From: Actinomycetes bacterium
Lineage (GTDB): Bacteria; Actinomycetota; Coriobacteriia; Coriobacteriales; Eggerthellaceae
Direction: 5' to 3'
Assembly (NCBI GenBank): GCA_023429565.1
Contig: JAEZDJ010000058.1
Span: forward strand, 1-62,901
Length of the DNA stretch: 62,901 bases
The translations under genes were made by a program, and so were the position numbers. Positions 26,110 to 35,606 of this stretch are shown in pieces. The notes beneath the pieces were generated by a model that was given only the letters and a program-made list of their open reading frames with translations, searched no databases and was not told the origin of the DNA. The stretch's first letter is position 1. Every line of letters begins with the position of its first letter.

Positions 26110-27021
26110 TCAGTTCAAGCCATAGGTGCGAAGCAGGATCTGGCCGCCGACTGTCGTTGGACGGTGGTTCTCCTGGTGGTTCAACAGCACTGTGGGAGCG
26201 GTCATGGCAAACCTCCTGTCACCCTCTGTTCTGAAACGCGTGGTGCGAATGCTCGCCTTTTTGGCTATTTCGGCATCGATTTTGGTGAAATACGAGATCA
26301 CGATTTGCTCATATGCATGCGAGCATGCAGCGTTAAAATCGCTTTGGCATGAATCGCGTGCTTGGGAGCGTTCCTGTTCCGTCGGGGCTTCGAATGCATC
26401 TGATCCTGGGAGGAGCCCATCCACACATCCTATGAGGAACAGCCAGTCAAACGCTCCTTCGACGTTTCGGTAATGCATGATGGGCGTGACGCTGGCATGG
26501 TCAGGCATGGTCGGGTGGACGATTTGCTGCTTTAGGATGTCGAGGAGGGTTTGGGCGTCCTCGTCTCCGTGAAGGTGCAGCCGCGCATGTGCAAACAGGG
26601 GGATGTCATCGATGCCCAGTGCTTGGACCAAGGTGAATCCGCAAGAGGGGCCCTGTTCTTCGATCGTGTGCTGCATGCCCTGATGAGGGTGCCCAAGTTC
26701 AGCAAGCCCAATGCGTGTTTCCTCGGCGGTGTGATGTGCGAGGATATCCAGCTTCGCCAAAGCGGCTCGGGCTTCGCTGTTGAGACGGGCTGGCGGCAAA
26801 CAGTCGGTCGAAGGAAAATCCGCGCATTGGCAAGCGTAATGCATCTGTGCTGCCCAATTGTGATTGGGTACGGCAATGCCTATGCGCTCGGGATCCCTGT
26901 TTGCGTCGTTGATGAGAGAGTTTATGACAAGCGCGATGCCCCTGACCTCTTCGGCGGGCGTTGTCCACTTCACCACCGTGCTCCGTGCTGGTTGCTGAAG
27001 ACGATACGTTTTTGCTGTCAT
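26110..27021 (-). CDS. Helicase C-terminal-like protein without an ATPase P-loop
   Basis: This 303-residue protein has no Walker A. Its layout parallels the C-terminal half of the helicase-like protein at 20776: an early EEVRGIALVINSL...RIGIAVPNHNWAAQ segment, then LFLIGCVDGLLPGSDAF and a later AACSHAYEQIVISYF, matching UvrD motifs V-VI. It may be a non-catalytic partner or a split product of an ancestral helicase. The start overlaps the preceding gene's stop by 4 bases. Function is unknown. Confidence 0.65.
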   Translation of the reverse strand: MTAKTYRLQQPARSTVVKWTTPAEEVRGIALVINSLINDANRDPERIGIAVPNHNWAAQMHYACQCADFPSTDCLPPARLNSEARAALAKLDILAHHTAEETRIGLAELGHPHQGMQHTIEEQGPSCGFTLVQALGIDDIPLFAHARLHLHGDEDAQTLLDILKQQIVHPTMPDHASVTPIMHYRNVEGAFDWLFLIGCVDGLLPGSDAFEAPTEQERSQARDSCQSDFNAACSHAYEQIVISYFTKIDAEIAKKASIRTTRFRTEGDRRFAMTAPTVLLNHQENHRPTTVGGQILLRTYGLN

Positions 27022-27887
27022 TGAGCTTCTCGGTTCGTCCGGTCGATGAACGCATCTGCGGAAGAATCGAACCTGAGTTTCGATCCATCAGCCAGCGTAA
27101 CTTCCCAGAGGACATAGGAGACGTCAAAGGTAAAGCGTTCTGGCTCTTGAGGTTCTTCCTGCCGGCGGACACGAGGGAGCGTGTAGAAATCGGTGGTCGC
27201 CAAATCATTAAAAAAAAAACTCTTAGCTGCGATATCTTCTTTCAAAAGCTGATCCCGGCTTTTCTTTGGCTGGGATTTTCCCGTGGAGTGAAGGGGGGCT
27301 TCGGGCATTGGGTCGAAAGTTCCAGGATGCGTGACCGTCCAGTCGTTCCATGCATAGATGCGCTGTCGTTCGTACTCGTCGTCCGGAGGCATGCTGATGC
27401 GTACGGCTTCTGTGAATGCATCTTTGCTGAGCATTGCGCGAGCGCGTCTCACCTGCGTGCGCAATGCAGGGTCGATCATGCAGGTTGGATTGAGGCGTGC
27501 GTCGATCACAAGCTCACTGCCTTGCAGATCGAGCTCGATTCGCTCGAACACGATTTCAGGAAGGCCGATCTTGCGTTGCCGATCATTGAAGACTTTCATG
27601 TTGTTGCCAACCTTGTGAAGCATGCTGCCAATCCAGGGTTCCACGATCTCAGACCATCGCGCCTCGGATTCCTCATCGAAGGGCTGAAGGTATCGGTATG
27701 TTCCCATGCTCACTCTCAATTGGGCTACATTGATGGGTGCTGCGTCATTTGTTGTTGGTGGGTGCGTGCGGATGACCGGTGTGCCTATGTGGGCGTAAGT
27801 GCGTTTGATTTCCTGTATGGATTCCTCGCTTGCGAGATGCTCGTCAAGGTCGAGCACCAACGTCAAGGAAGGTCGAAGCAAAACCAT
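27018..27887 (-). CDS. Unknown protein, first gene of the TorD/helicase-like operon
   Basis: No family is recognised. The product is 289 residues from the chosen start at 27887 (MVLLRPSL), which follows AGGGGAAAAC. Upstream ATGs at 27944 and 27977 have no ribosome site and crowd the divergent polyferredoxin gene. The sequence is soluble, mixed alpha/beta, with charged stretches and no cysteine motif. It overlaps the next gene by 4 bases (ATGA), so the two proteins are probably made together. Confidence 0.6.
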   Translation of the reverse strand: MVLLRPSLTLVLDLDEHLASEESIQEIKRTYAHIGTPVIRTHPPTTNDAAPINVAQLRVSMGTYRYLQPFDEESEARWSEIVEPWIGSMLHKVGNNMKVFNDRQRKIGLPEIVFERIELDLQGSELVIDARLNPTCMIDPALRTQVRRARAMLSKDAFTEAVRISMPPDDEYERQRIYAWNDWTVTHPGTFDPMPEAPLHSTGKSQPKKSRDQLLKEDIAAKSFFFNDLATTDFYTLPRVRRQEEPQEPERFTFDVSYVLWEVTLADGSKLRFDSSADAFIDRTNREAQ

Positions 27888-27991
27888 GTTTTCCCCTGTC
27901 CCTCCAGTTTCTCTTGTCAGGCAGGAGTATAGGAAGCGTTTCATAGGTTGAATAATACTGACTCTATGATTTGGCATATGAAAGGGACGAT

Positions 27992-29257
27992 ATGATGACC
28001 CTCGGCGAAAAAACTGGTGCAGATTATGGATCCTGCACTCGTAGAAATGAGAAAAGGCTGGTGGGGGACGTGCCAAGTATTTCAAACATGCTAGAAGTCA
28101 TCTTGAAGCTGGATGGTTCCCCGGTCACGGTTCATGGAGAGCGGTGCGTGTTGGTGCGTAATCGCAATGCCGGTTGCCTGCGTTGCGCCGAGGCATGCGC
28201 GTCGGGTTGCATCCACTACGATGGGACAATGGTGAAGCTATTTCCTGACAAGTGCATCGGTTGCGGCACCTGCGCCACTGCATGCCCAACGTGTGCGCTT
28301 GAGGCTCATAATCCCAACGACGCTCACTTGCTCAACTGCTGCCTGTCTGCGGCTGATGCTGCTGGAGGAGTGACGTGTTTGGCGTGCGGGCAGTTGCTCG
28401 ATCAAGCTCATGGCCTCTATGACGAGGAGAAGGTCGTTCGCGTGGAGTGCTTGGGACGCGTCGAGGAATCCTTGCTTACGAGTTTGGCTGCCCTTCGAGT
28501 AATGAAAATTGTGCTGGTTCGCGGCGAGTGCGAGGCCTGTGAGCGTGTGTCTGGCTGGGGTATGGCGCAAAAAGTGTGTGACGCTGAAATTCAGCTGTTG
28601 CGGGCCTGGGAATCCGTGACCGATGTGCTTGTGGTTAAGAAGCTCCCTGCGGCCATGCGTGCCGTTCGAGAAGACCATGACACGTGTCGGCGCAATGCAC
28701 TCAGGAAAGGAGGGCGCGACGTTGCTCGCATGGGTTCGGCTATGACGAATGCGGCGTTCTGCGATGCGTTCGGTGACAGCCGCGAGAACGAGCATGCCCC
28801 TTGCCCCGTGAAGGTAATGGGGGACGGAACGTTGCCTCACTTTCTCCCTGATCGCCGCGAACGTCTGCTCGATGCGTTGGCATGCATGGGCGAACCTCGG
28901 GATGTCATGCTGGACACTCGTCTGTGGGGGCGCGTAGTCATACATGCTGATCGATGCACCTCGTGTCAGATGTGTGCCACGTTCTGTCCGACCGAGGCTC
29001 TCTCAAAACATCAGAATGAGGAAGGGGCCTTTGAGGTGAGGCACCGCTCGGGAGACTGCGTGAAATGTCGGTGCTGCGTCAACATTTGCCCAACGGGAGC
29101 GCTTGAGCTTTCGGAAGAAGTAAATGCAACCGACCTGCTGTCTGGCAAGACCGATTGTTATCCGATGGATCCTTCCGCAGTCGATCGCGGTGGCCCGCAT
29201 ACCATCTGGAATCTCATGAAGTCCATGACGGGCACCGATCAGATATACGAGCGTTAA
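27992..29257 (+). CDS. Cytoplasmic polyferredoxin with four 4Fe-4S motifs
   Basis: The protein has an N-terminal pair of clusters (CLRCAEACASGC, CIGCGTCATACPTC), a ~190-residue middle region rich in Cys (CLACGQ, CCLSA), and a C-terminal pair (CTSCQMCATFCP, CVKCRCCVNICP). There is no signal or membrane helix, so it acts inside the cell, probably passing electrons within this respiratory island. The ATG at 27992 follows AAAGG at good spacing; a TTG at 27971 is a weaker choice. It is divergent from the seven-gene operon. Its stop codon interlocks with that of the convergent LuxR gene. Confidence 0.85.
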   Translation: MMTLGEKTGADYGSCTRRNEKRLVGDVPSISNMLEVILKLDGSPVTVHGERCVLVRNRNAGCLRCAEACASGCIHYDGTMVKLFPDKCIGCGTCATACPTCALEAHNPNDAHLLNCCLSAADAAGGVTCLACGQLLDQAHGLYDEEKVVRVECLGRVEESLLTSLAALRVMKIVLVRGECEACERVSGWGMAQKVCDAEIQLLRAWESVTDVLVVKKLPAAMRAVREDHDTCRRNALRKGGRDVARMGSAMTNAAFCDAFGDSRENEHAPCPVKVMGDGTLPHFLPDRRERLLDALACMGEPRDVMLDTRLWGRVVIHADRCTSCQMCATFCPTEALSKHQNEEGAFEVRHRSGDCVKCRCCVNICPTGALELSEEVNATDLLSGKTDCYPMDPSAVDRGGPHTIWNLMKSMTGTDQIYER

Positions 29258-30948
29258 TCATCCAAATCAACCATTTCGACAAGATCCATCAACTCGCGCT
29301 GTGAATGAACGTCGAGTTTGCGGTAAATGTGGCGCATGTGCGTGTTGGCAGTGCCTTCCGAAATGAAGAGGTTTTCTTGGATAGTTGCCGAGCTGCGACC
29401 TTTTGCCAAGAGAAACAATACTTCCGCTTCTCTGCGAGAGAGCAGATAGCGATCGGCGATGACTTGGCACTTGCGCTTGAACCACCCGGCATTTTTTCGC
29501 AAGTCCTCGTCAGTTCGCTGTTCGACCGTCCTATCCGATTCTTCAGAGGGTTTCGCTCCTTGCGTCTTGGGAGAGGCATCGCCGGCGCACGTATTTCCTG
29601 CCGGGGCTTCTGCGCGGAAATTTGCGAGGGCGGCAAGGCCGTTGGCGCGTTCGCCGGACGGCATTGAAGTGGCATCGAGGGAGTCGAACACGTAGTCGTT
29701 CTCACTTAAAAGAGCCGGACAGGAGCGCCCGAGCTTCAATGCTCGCCTCAGTTCCCGGTTATTGGGAAGAAGGGCAACGCCAAAAGTGAGAGTGACGAGT
29801 GCGACAGCCAAAAACGGCGCGGTACCCGGTTGGGCATCGCTGAGCGGTCCGGAAGGAAGTGAGCATAGGTAGCCGATGAGGGTGCCAAGGGATAGGGCGG
29901 CCCGTCCGAAGCCGAAGACGGTGAATGCACTGATGCGGAAACGCTGAGATATGTCTGAGTACATGATCCACATGCTCGCCTCAAGTACGAGGTAAGTCCC
30001 AAACAGAGAGAACGTTGCAAAAGGCCGTTCATTGATGGCGGGGACAATCAGAATGGCGAGGAGAATTGCCGCTATGGGCACCAGCGTGCGAAAGGCAAAG
30101 TTGTTCGCCTTGCGCTGGGTGAGCATGGCGAAGACGATGGTGGCGAAGGAGAAGAGACCGGCGATGGCGATGGCGAACGCGACGTTCTTGAGGTTCTCGA
30201 AATCTTCCGGCATATGCACCGTGTACGAGCAAACGAGACCCAGAATCACACCAAAAACTAAACTTGGCAGGCAGATGTGCAGGGCAAAGGGCACCGTGCG
30301 CACGGGGATGGTTATGGCTCTGAATTCCAGTTTGTCCACAAGATTGGCAGAGCATGTTCGCAGACAGAGGAGCTGTAAAAAAGGAAGCGTCATGCAAAGG
30401 GCTGAGCCCAGCGGATGGGCCACGGAGTCAATCAGCATGATCGCCGCGAATGCGATGGCTCCGGCTGGCAGCGAAACGGCCGTGCAAAAGGCAATGGTGG
30501 GCAGGTCGCATACACTGAATGACACCCCGTAGCTCATGACGAGTATCGCCGATCCCACGCCCGAAAGAATACCTGCACAGAAGCCGAGGACAAACTGAGC
30601 CGAGGGAATGAAATTGGCTCCGACCACGAGAACCATGCCAGTGAACACGCAGAGAGCAGCGAATCGGCGATTGCGATTGCGCTTCTGACGCGTGGAGAAG
30701 AGCTGTCTCATTTGCGCGAAGAAGCATCCATAGCTCAAAAGCGCTAGTGCAAGCGAGGCGATGGTCGTCGGAAACAGCATGGCAGACACGTCGAGAGCAT
30801 GAGGGAAAAAGAGCGTATGTCCATTGAAGAGGAACGAATAGGTCCACGCCCAATAAAGGGCAAAGCCAACGATGAGGGCGACAGACACTTTGCCTAGGGC
30901 GTAGGTCTCCTCTTCGCGGTATTCGATGGTCACATAAGGCAGCTTCAC
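29254..30948 (-). CDS. Membrane LuxR-family transcriptional regulator
   Basis: About twelve hydrophobic segments occupy residues ~20-420, followed by a linker and a LuxR HTH at ~500-555 (LSRREAEVLFLLAKG; SEGTANTHMRHIYRKLDVHS). It has the same architecture as the regulators at 4326 and 52172. It is divergent from the molybdoenzyme operon across a 471-base region with two palindromic operators, so it most likely controls that operon. Its stop overlaps the polyferredoxin stop by three bases in convergent orientation. Confidence 0.87.
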   Translation of the reverse strand: MKLPYVTIEYREEETYALGKVSVALIVGFALYWAWTYSFLFNGHTLFFPHALDVSAMLFPTTIASLALALLSYGCFFAQMRQLFSTRQKRNRNRRFAALCVFTGMVLVVGANFIPSAQFVLGFCAGILSGVGSAILVMSYGVSFSVCDLPTIAFCTAVSLPAGAIAFAAIMLIDSVAHPLGSALCMTLPFLQLLCLRTCSANLVDKLEFRAITIPVRTVPFALHICLPSLVFGVILGLVCSYTVHMPEDFENLKNVAFAIAIAGLFSFATIVFAMLTQRKANNFAFRTLVPIAAILLAILIVPAINERPFATFSLFGTYLVLEASMWIMYSDISQRFRISAFTVFGFGRAALSLGTLIGYLCSLPSGPLSDAQPGTAPFLAVALVTLTFGVALLPNNRELRRALKLGRSCPALLSENDYVFDSLDATSMPSGERANGLAALANFRAEAPAGNTCAGDASPKTQGAKPSEESDRTVEQRTDEDLRKNAGWFKRKCQVIADRYLLSRREAEVLFLLAKGRSSATIQENLFISEGTANTHMRHIYRKLDVHSQRELMDLVEMVDLDD

Positions 30949-31205
30949 GCTAACCGCCTCCCCTCTCCCCCTTAGAGATGCCGGACACCACTGGCGCTTG
31001 ATGCGTCACGCGACGATATGGCCGTGGCGCGGCGCTGCTGCATTTTTCCGTGTCCGTGGAGCGACAACGGTGCAATTCTACCATGCTCGTCCGAGTGAAG
31101 CGTGGTGTGGACGGGCTTTGCGTTCTCCTGCCGAAAGCCGTGACGACGTGCAGTAGGAAAACAGTACGGGATCTATGACACCCGTTCAATGGTTGCAAAG
31201 ACAAA

Positions 31206-31264
31206 TCATAGAGCTGCTATGACCCTGTTTTGGGCGCCCTCTGCAAATCATAGAACTGCTATGA
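31206..31264. promoter_or_regulatory. Paired palindromic operators upstream of the molybdoenzyme operon
   Basis: TCATAG-AGCTG-CTATGA (31206-31222) and TCATAG-AACTG-CTATGA (31248-31264) lie exactly 42 bp apart, four helical turns, inside 21-bp near-identical repeats starting CAAATCATAG. The second reaches the -35 position of the promoter at 31286. The probable ligand is the adjacent LuxR regulator acting as activator. Confidence 0.75.
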
Positions 31265-31285
31265 ACTCGGTTTTTCTCTCCTTCC

Positions 31286-31291
31286 TACAAT
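31286..31291 (+). promoter_or_regulatory. -10 element (TACAAT) of the molybdoenzyme operon
   Basis: TACAAT lies 21 bases after the second palindrome. No consensus -35 is present, which fits activator dependence. The leader would be ~120 bases. Confidence 0.45.
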
Positions 31292-31419
31292 GGCATCACT
31301 CCTGCTTGATCGTCGTCGCCAAAAGGGGAAGTGGCCTGTCTGGGGCTGCGGGACATGCGGCGTGACAGTTAGGCGGTGAGGCAGAGGAAAAGGGAAACAA
31401 GAGAGAAAGGTGGGGATTT

Positions 31420-34400
31420 ATGGCACAGCTCACCATGTCGCGTCGCAGCTTCGTGAAGACGATGGCGGTCACTGGTACGGCTGCAGCAATCGGTTCCTCG
31501 ACGTTGAGCCCCTTGCAGGCTCTTGCGGAAAACGGGGTGACCCAGGCAGGCGAGATAAAGCATGTGAGGACGTGCTGCCGCGCCTGTGGCAAGGTCGAAT
31601 GCGGGGTCTGGGTGACCGTGCAGGATGGCAAGGCCATCAAGGTCGAGGGGGACGAGTCGGCCCCGCAGAGTCGAGGGCACTGCTGCGCAAAATCTCAGTC
31701 GTCCATGCAGGCAGCCTACCATCCTGATCGCTTGCGTTATCCGGTAAAGCGCACGAATCCCAAGGGGTCAGATGATCCTGGGTGGGTGCGCATCACTCTT
31801 GACGAGGCGTTCGAGCTTGCTGGACAAGGCCTTGGCGAAGTGGTGGAGAAATACGGCGGACAGTCCGTGTTCGTCATGTGTGGCACGTCGCGCGTTTGGT
31901 CGCTCGGTCCTTATCAGGGAATGAAGCAGCTGTTCAACACTCCGAATGCGCATCTTGCGTATCAGGTGTGCAAGGGCCCTCGCCACTGGGCGGGAATCAT
32001 GACCGACGAGATGGGCTCGCCCTGGATGGAGGTCGAGGCGGAGCCGAAGGTGTATTTGCAGTGGGGCACTGCGGTCGAGTACTCCAACTATGATACGACC
32101 AATCGCACGATCTCCGACGTTGCTCCTCATGCCACGTGTCACATCGATGTTGATCCGCGGGTCACGCCGCTGGGCAAAGAGGCGGATATCTGGTTGCCTC
32201 TGCGTCCTGGCACTGACGGGGCCATGGCTCTTGGCTGGTTCAATTGGGTTATCGAGAACGAGGCTTACGATGACACGATGGTGCGCCGTTGGTCGAATGC
32301 TCCGTTCTTGTACTGCGACGACAAGCCTTGGTATACCGAAGGATGGCTTGTCGAGGGCAATGGCGGCGTTGACATGCGATCCAAGCTCATCACCGAGGCC
32401 GACGTCAAGGAAGGCGGGAAGCATCAGCGATTCATGGTGTGGGACGAAAACAACAATCGTCTTACCTATTGGGATGCTGAAGAGGGCAAGTGGGAAGGAG
32501 AGACGCACAAGATACCCACCACGGGCTCATTCGTCTCCCACCCTCTGACAGGACTGGTGGCTGATGCCTGGTTGCCTGACCCGTCCGTCTGGTGCGATCC
32601 TGCCGATTCGGCGTTCGACGGCTATTGGGATGCGGGCAATTCCAAGGGCGTCACCACCAATCCGGCGGGGCTTCCCAAAAAGCCCGCTTTGTTTCCCGGT
32701 GAGGTGGAGGTTGCGCTCAAGGATGGCAAAACGTACAAGTGCCGTACCGTTTGGGATGGATTTCATGATTTGACCAGTCAGTACGACTGGGAGACTGTCG
32801 AGAATATCACTGGTGTTCCTGGTGAAAAATGCGAGGAGGCCGTGCGCATCTGGACGACTCGCGTCGACCCTCGCCATGGAAACGGCGGCATTCATTTCCA
32901 GCTCGCGACGGACCAGAATGGCAACGCTGTTCAGAATTGCCGCGTGCTGCAGATGCTGAGCTGCGTGACGGGAAATTCTGACGAGCCCGCTGGCAACCGC
33001 GGTTCATGCAAGAGCCAGTTCGATGGCAATCCCGGTCGTTCCAATATGCAAGCGTCCACTCCTTACGGGGATGCTGCCAAGACATGGACCGGCCGTGATT
33101 ACAGCTTGACTGAACTGGCCAATCATATGCAAGATTTCGTGCAATACCTCATCGATGAGAAGTCGCCGCTGGCAGAGCGATACGGCAACGAGGTTCCCTC
33201 TGATGAAGAAGCCCTTGTCATTGCCAAGCGTATGGGAGGTGCCATGCGAAACTCTCAGCAATGGCCCAATCCCAAGAGCATCTTCACGCGAAACGCAGGA
33301 GAGGTTGACGCAGACCGCTTTCCCTTGAACCGCTATTGGGCACGATGGGTCGACGCCAATGCCGTCTGGGATGCCTGTCTGCAGGACCCTGATTGGTCTG
33401 TATGCATGGAAAACGAGAACAAGGAGGTTGGATACAACGTCAAGGAGACGCCTTATGCCCTCCATGCGGGAGTGTGCCAGTCGGGAGACGTCATGAACAT
33501 GGCGAACATAGCGCGTGCTTGGGATGGCATGACGCAACTCGACTTCTTTGTGGACATCAATCTGTGGTTTTGCCCAAACAATGGCAACGCTGACGTCATC
33601 TTTCCCTGCCAACACTGGATGGAACTCGACTCAACTCGCGTGTCTCAAGGTGCGGGCGGCATGTTCGGCTGTTGCTGCGCAGCTATCGAGCCTCCGGGGG
33701 AGACCATCTATGATCCCGACTGGAATGTGGGCATGTACAAGTGCATGGGCGTGCCATGGAACACCAAGGACCCTCATGCCACTCCTTCCGAGGAGTTCAA
33801 CTTTGCACCCCAAAGCGCGCCGAACATCGAGAAGTGGAAAACTCAGCTGGGTGACGTCTATGACGAGTCCGGTGCACCTAGCTACCTATGGCCTGATCAC
33901 GATCGCGTGCTCAAGGATAATGTCGATGCGTGGAAGACTGCCGAGTTTCCTGAGGGTCCGACGTGGGCACAGGCCAAGGAATGGTTCACTGAACACGGTT
34001 GGATGGACTGCCGCGCATGGCATCCTGAGCGTTGGGGTACTTACCGCCGTCACGAGATGGGCTGGCGCCGCCAACAAGGAGGCTTCAACCTGTACCCACT
34101 CGTTGACTTGCATCCTGGTTTCATCACGCCTTCTGGGCTCATAGAGATCTGGTCCATCGTGGCAGAGGCCTATATCTGCAATATGGGGGACGCTCCTGCG
34201 GATGACATCCGTTGGGCGCATTCCGATCTCGAATATTTCCAGGGCAATGATGATCGGTTTCCCCTCTACCGAGAGCCCACCGATTCGCCAGTCCTGAGGC
34301 CGGAGCTCTATGATGCTGCCAAGATCGACGATGCCGATGACACCTATTTCATGAACCATGGCTATGCCGACACACTGAAGCAGTATCCGGACCATTCTTT

Positions 34401-34935
34401 CCTCATGACCACGGGCTCGCGCCAGCCAGTATACTTCCACTCGGAGCATCGCCAGCTGCCATGGTGCCGCGAGCTTTGGCCATCCCCCCGTGTGGAGATG
34501 AATCCCAACGACGCCGAGCGTCTGGGTCTGAAGCAAGGCGATTGGGTTTGGATTGAGACGCCGTGGGGCAAGGTACGGGAGGTCCTGGACCTGTATTATG
34601 GCATTTCGACGGGAGTGGTCAACGCCAATCATGCATGGTGGTTTCCCGAATTCGACACGGCTTCCCACGGCTTCGAGCTGGTTGGCATCAATTGTGTCAA
34701 CGACCCCTATGGCCAGGACTGCGTGGGGGGTTGCGCCACCATGCGATCGACCCCGACCGTCGTCTACAAGGCCACATCAGAAAACTCGCCGTTCGGCAAT
34801 CCGGTGCCCTGCGACCCTGACGGCGTGGAATGCATTCATGACGCATCCGACGCCCGACTCCGGCAATGGGTGCCCACCGGTGCGGGCCTCCGGGCTCGTG
34901 TCGAGGGCGAACCGGTATGGAACCAGGGAGCGTGA
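31420..34935 (+). CDS. Molybdopterin oxidoreductase catalytic subunit (DMSO reductase superfamily), Tat-exported
   Basis: A twin-arginine signal (SRRSFVKTMAV) leads a 1171-residue protein. A 4Fe-4S site is formed by Cys53, Cys56, Cys61 and Cys88 or 89 (motif CCRACGKVEC, then HCCAKSQ with the usual Lys). Cys184 in YQVCKGPRH aligns with the position that supplies the metal ligand in Cys-ligated family members. The C-terminal bis-MGD binding region is recognisable around GLKQGDWVWIETPWG. It is larger than typical DmsA. The substrate is unknown; homologs in this bacterial family reduce or dehydroxylate varied organic compounds. It heads a DmsABC-like operon with an FeS subunit and an anchor. Confidence 0.92.
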   Translation: MAQLTMSRRSFVKTMAVTGTAAAIGSSTLSPLQALAENGVTQAGEIKHVRTCCRACGKVECGVWVTVQDGKAIKVEGDESAPQSRGHCCAKSQSSMQAAYHPDRLRYPVKRTNPKGSDDPGWVRITLDEAFELAGQGLGEVVEKYGGQSVFVMCGTSRVWSLGPYQGMKQLFNTPNAHLAYQVCKGPRHWAGIMTDEMGSPWMEVEAEPKVYLQWGTAVEYSNYDTTNRTISDVAPHATCHIDVDPRVTPLGKEADIWLPLRPGTDGAMALGWFNWVIENEAYDDTMVRRWSNAPFLYCDDKPWYTEGWLVEGNGGVDMRSKLITEADVKEGGKHQRFMVWDENNNRLTYWDAEEGKWEGETHKIPTTGSFVSHPLTGLVADAWLPDPSVWCDPADSAFDGYWDAGNSKGVTTNPAGLPKKPALFPGEVEVALKDGKTYKCRTVWDGFHDLTSQYDWETVENITGVPGEKCEEAVRIWTTRVDPRHGNGGIHFQLATDQNGNAVQNCRVLQMLSCVTGNSDEPAGNRGSCKSQFDGNPGRSNMQASTPYGDAAKTWTGRDYSLTELANHMQDFVQYLIDEKSPLAERYGNEVPSDEEALVIAKRMGGAMRNSQQWPNPKSIFTRNAGEVDADRFPLNRYWARWVDANAVWDACLQDPDWSVCMENENKEVGYNVKETPYALHAGVCQSGDVMNMANIARAWDGMTQLDFFVDINLWFCPNNGNADVIFPCQHWMELDSTRVSQGAGGMFGCCCAAIEPPGETIYDPDWNVGMYKCMGVPWNTKDPHATPSEEFNFAPQSAPNIEKWKTQLGDVYDESGAPSYLWPDHDRVLKDNVDAWKTAEFPEGPTWAQAKEWFTEHGWMDCRAWHPERWGTYRRHEMGWRRQQGGFNLYPLVDLHPGFITPSGLIEIWSIVAEAYICNMGDAPADDIRWAHSDLEYFQGNDDRFPLYREPTDSPVLRPELYDAAKIDDADDTYFMNHGYADTLKQYPDHSFLMTTGSRQPVYFHSEHRQLPWCRELWPSPRVEMNPNDAERLGLKQGDWVWIETPWGKVREVLDLYYGISTGVVNANHAWWFPEFDTASHGFELVGINCVNDPYGQDCVGGCATMRSTPTVVYKATSENSPFGNPVPCDPDGVECIHDASDARLRQWVPTGAGLRARVEGEPVWNQGA

Positions 34936-34940
34936 TCGGC

Positions 34941-35603
34941 ATGACGCAGTATGCAATCGTGACTGATTTGAATCGATGTGTTGGGTGCCTGGCCTGTTCG
35001 ACAGCGTGCAAGACCGTCAATGGCGTCCAGCCGGGAGACTTCTGGATCAAGACTCTGCGCGTCGGGCCCACGCCCAGGCCCGGCGGCAGCGGCGACTGGC
35101 CGGATGTCGAGATGTACTTCCTTCCCATCCAATGCCAGCACTGCGAGAACCCCGAATGTGTATCCGTGTGCCCGACGGGAGCTTCTCATAAGACGGAGGA
35201 TGGCACCGTGCAGATCGACAAATCGAAATGCATCGGCTGCCAGTTTTGCGTCATGGCATGCCCTTACGGTGTGCGTTATCTGAACCAGGATGAGCGTGTC
35301 GTCGAGAAGTGCACCCTGTGCGAACAGCGTGTCGTGCAGGGCGAGCTGCCCCAATGCGTGACTCAATGTGGCTCCCGCGCCCGCTTCTTCGGTGACCTCG
35401 AACAGGGCATTGGCGGCTTTCAGGCCCCTGCGCCGACGAACGATCTTGCTACGCCCTATGACGACATGGTGGAGACCCGCACGACGCTAGACGATTGGGT
35501 CGAGCCTTACACGGAAGACGACGTGTACCATTTGACCGACGTTGGCAATGGCCCGCAGGTCAGTTATATCCTGCGTCACCGCACGTGGCAGGGAGAGGAG
35601 TAG
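34941..35603 (+). CDS. DmsB-like electron-transfer subunit (four 4Fe-4S)
   Basis: Four cysteine clusters follow the DmsB order: CVGCLACSTACK, the CQHCENPECVSVCP set, CIGCQFCVMACPYG and CTLC...CVTQC. It shuttles electrons from the membrane anchor to the molybdoenzyme. It has no signal of its own and would be co-exported with the catalytic subunit. ATG 34941 has GGGAG upstream at ~10 bases. A GTG at 34932 overlaps the previous stop (GTGA) and is an alternative. Length is 220 residues. Confidence 0.93.
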   Translation: MTQYAIVTDLNRCVGCLACSTACKTVNGVQPGDFWIKTLRVGPTPRPGGSGDWPDVEMYFLPIQCQHCENPECVSVCPTGASHKTEDGTVQIDKSKCIGCQFCVMACPYGVRYLNQDERVVEKCTLCEQRVVQGELPQCVTQCGSRARFFGDLEQGIGGFQAPAPTNDLATPYDDMVETRTTLDDWVEPYTEDDVYHLTDVGNGPQVSYILRHRTWQGEE

Positions 35604-35606
35604 ATC

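Larger units (their letters stand above)
30949..31419. other. 471-base divergent control region
   Basis: It lies between the LuxR gene and the molybdoenzyme gene and holds two perfect-arm palindromes (31206-31264), a lone CTATGA half-site at 31173-31178, and a likely -10 at 31286. No credible ORF is present. Confidence 0.5.
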
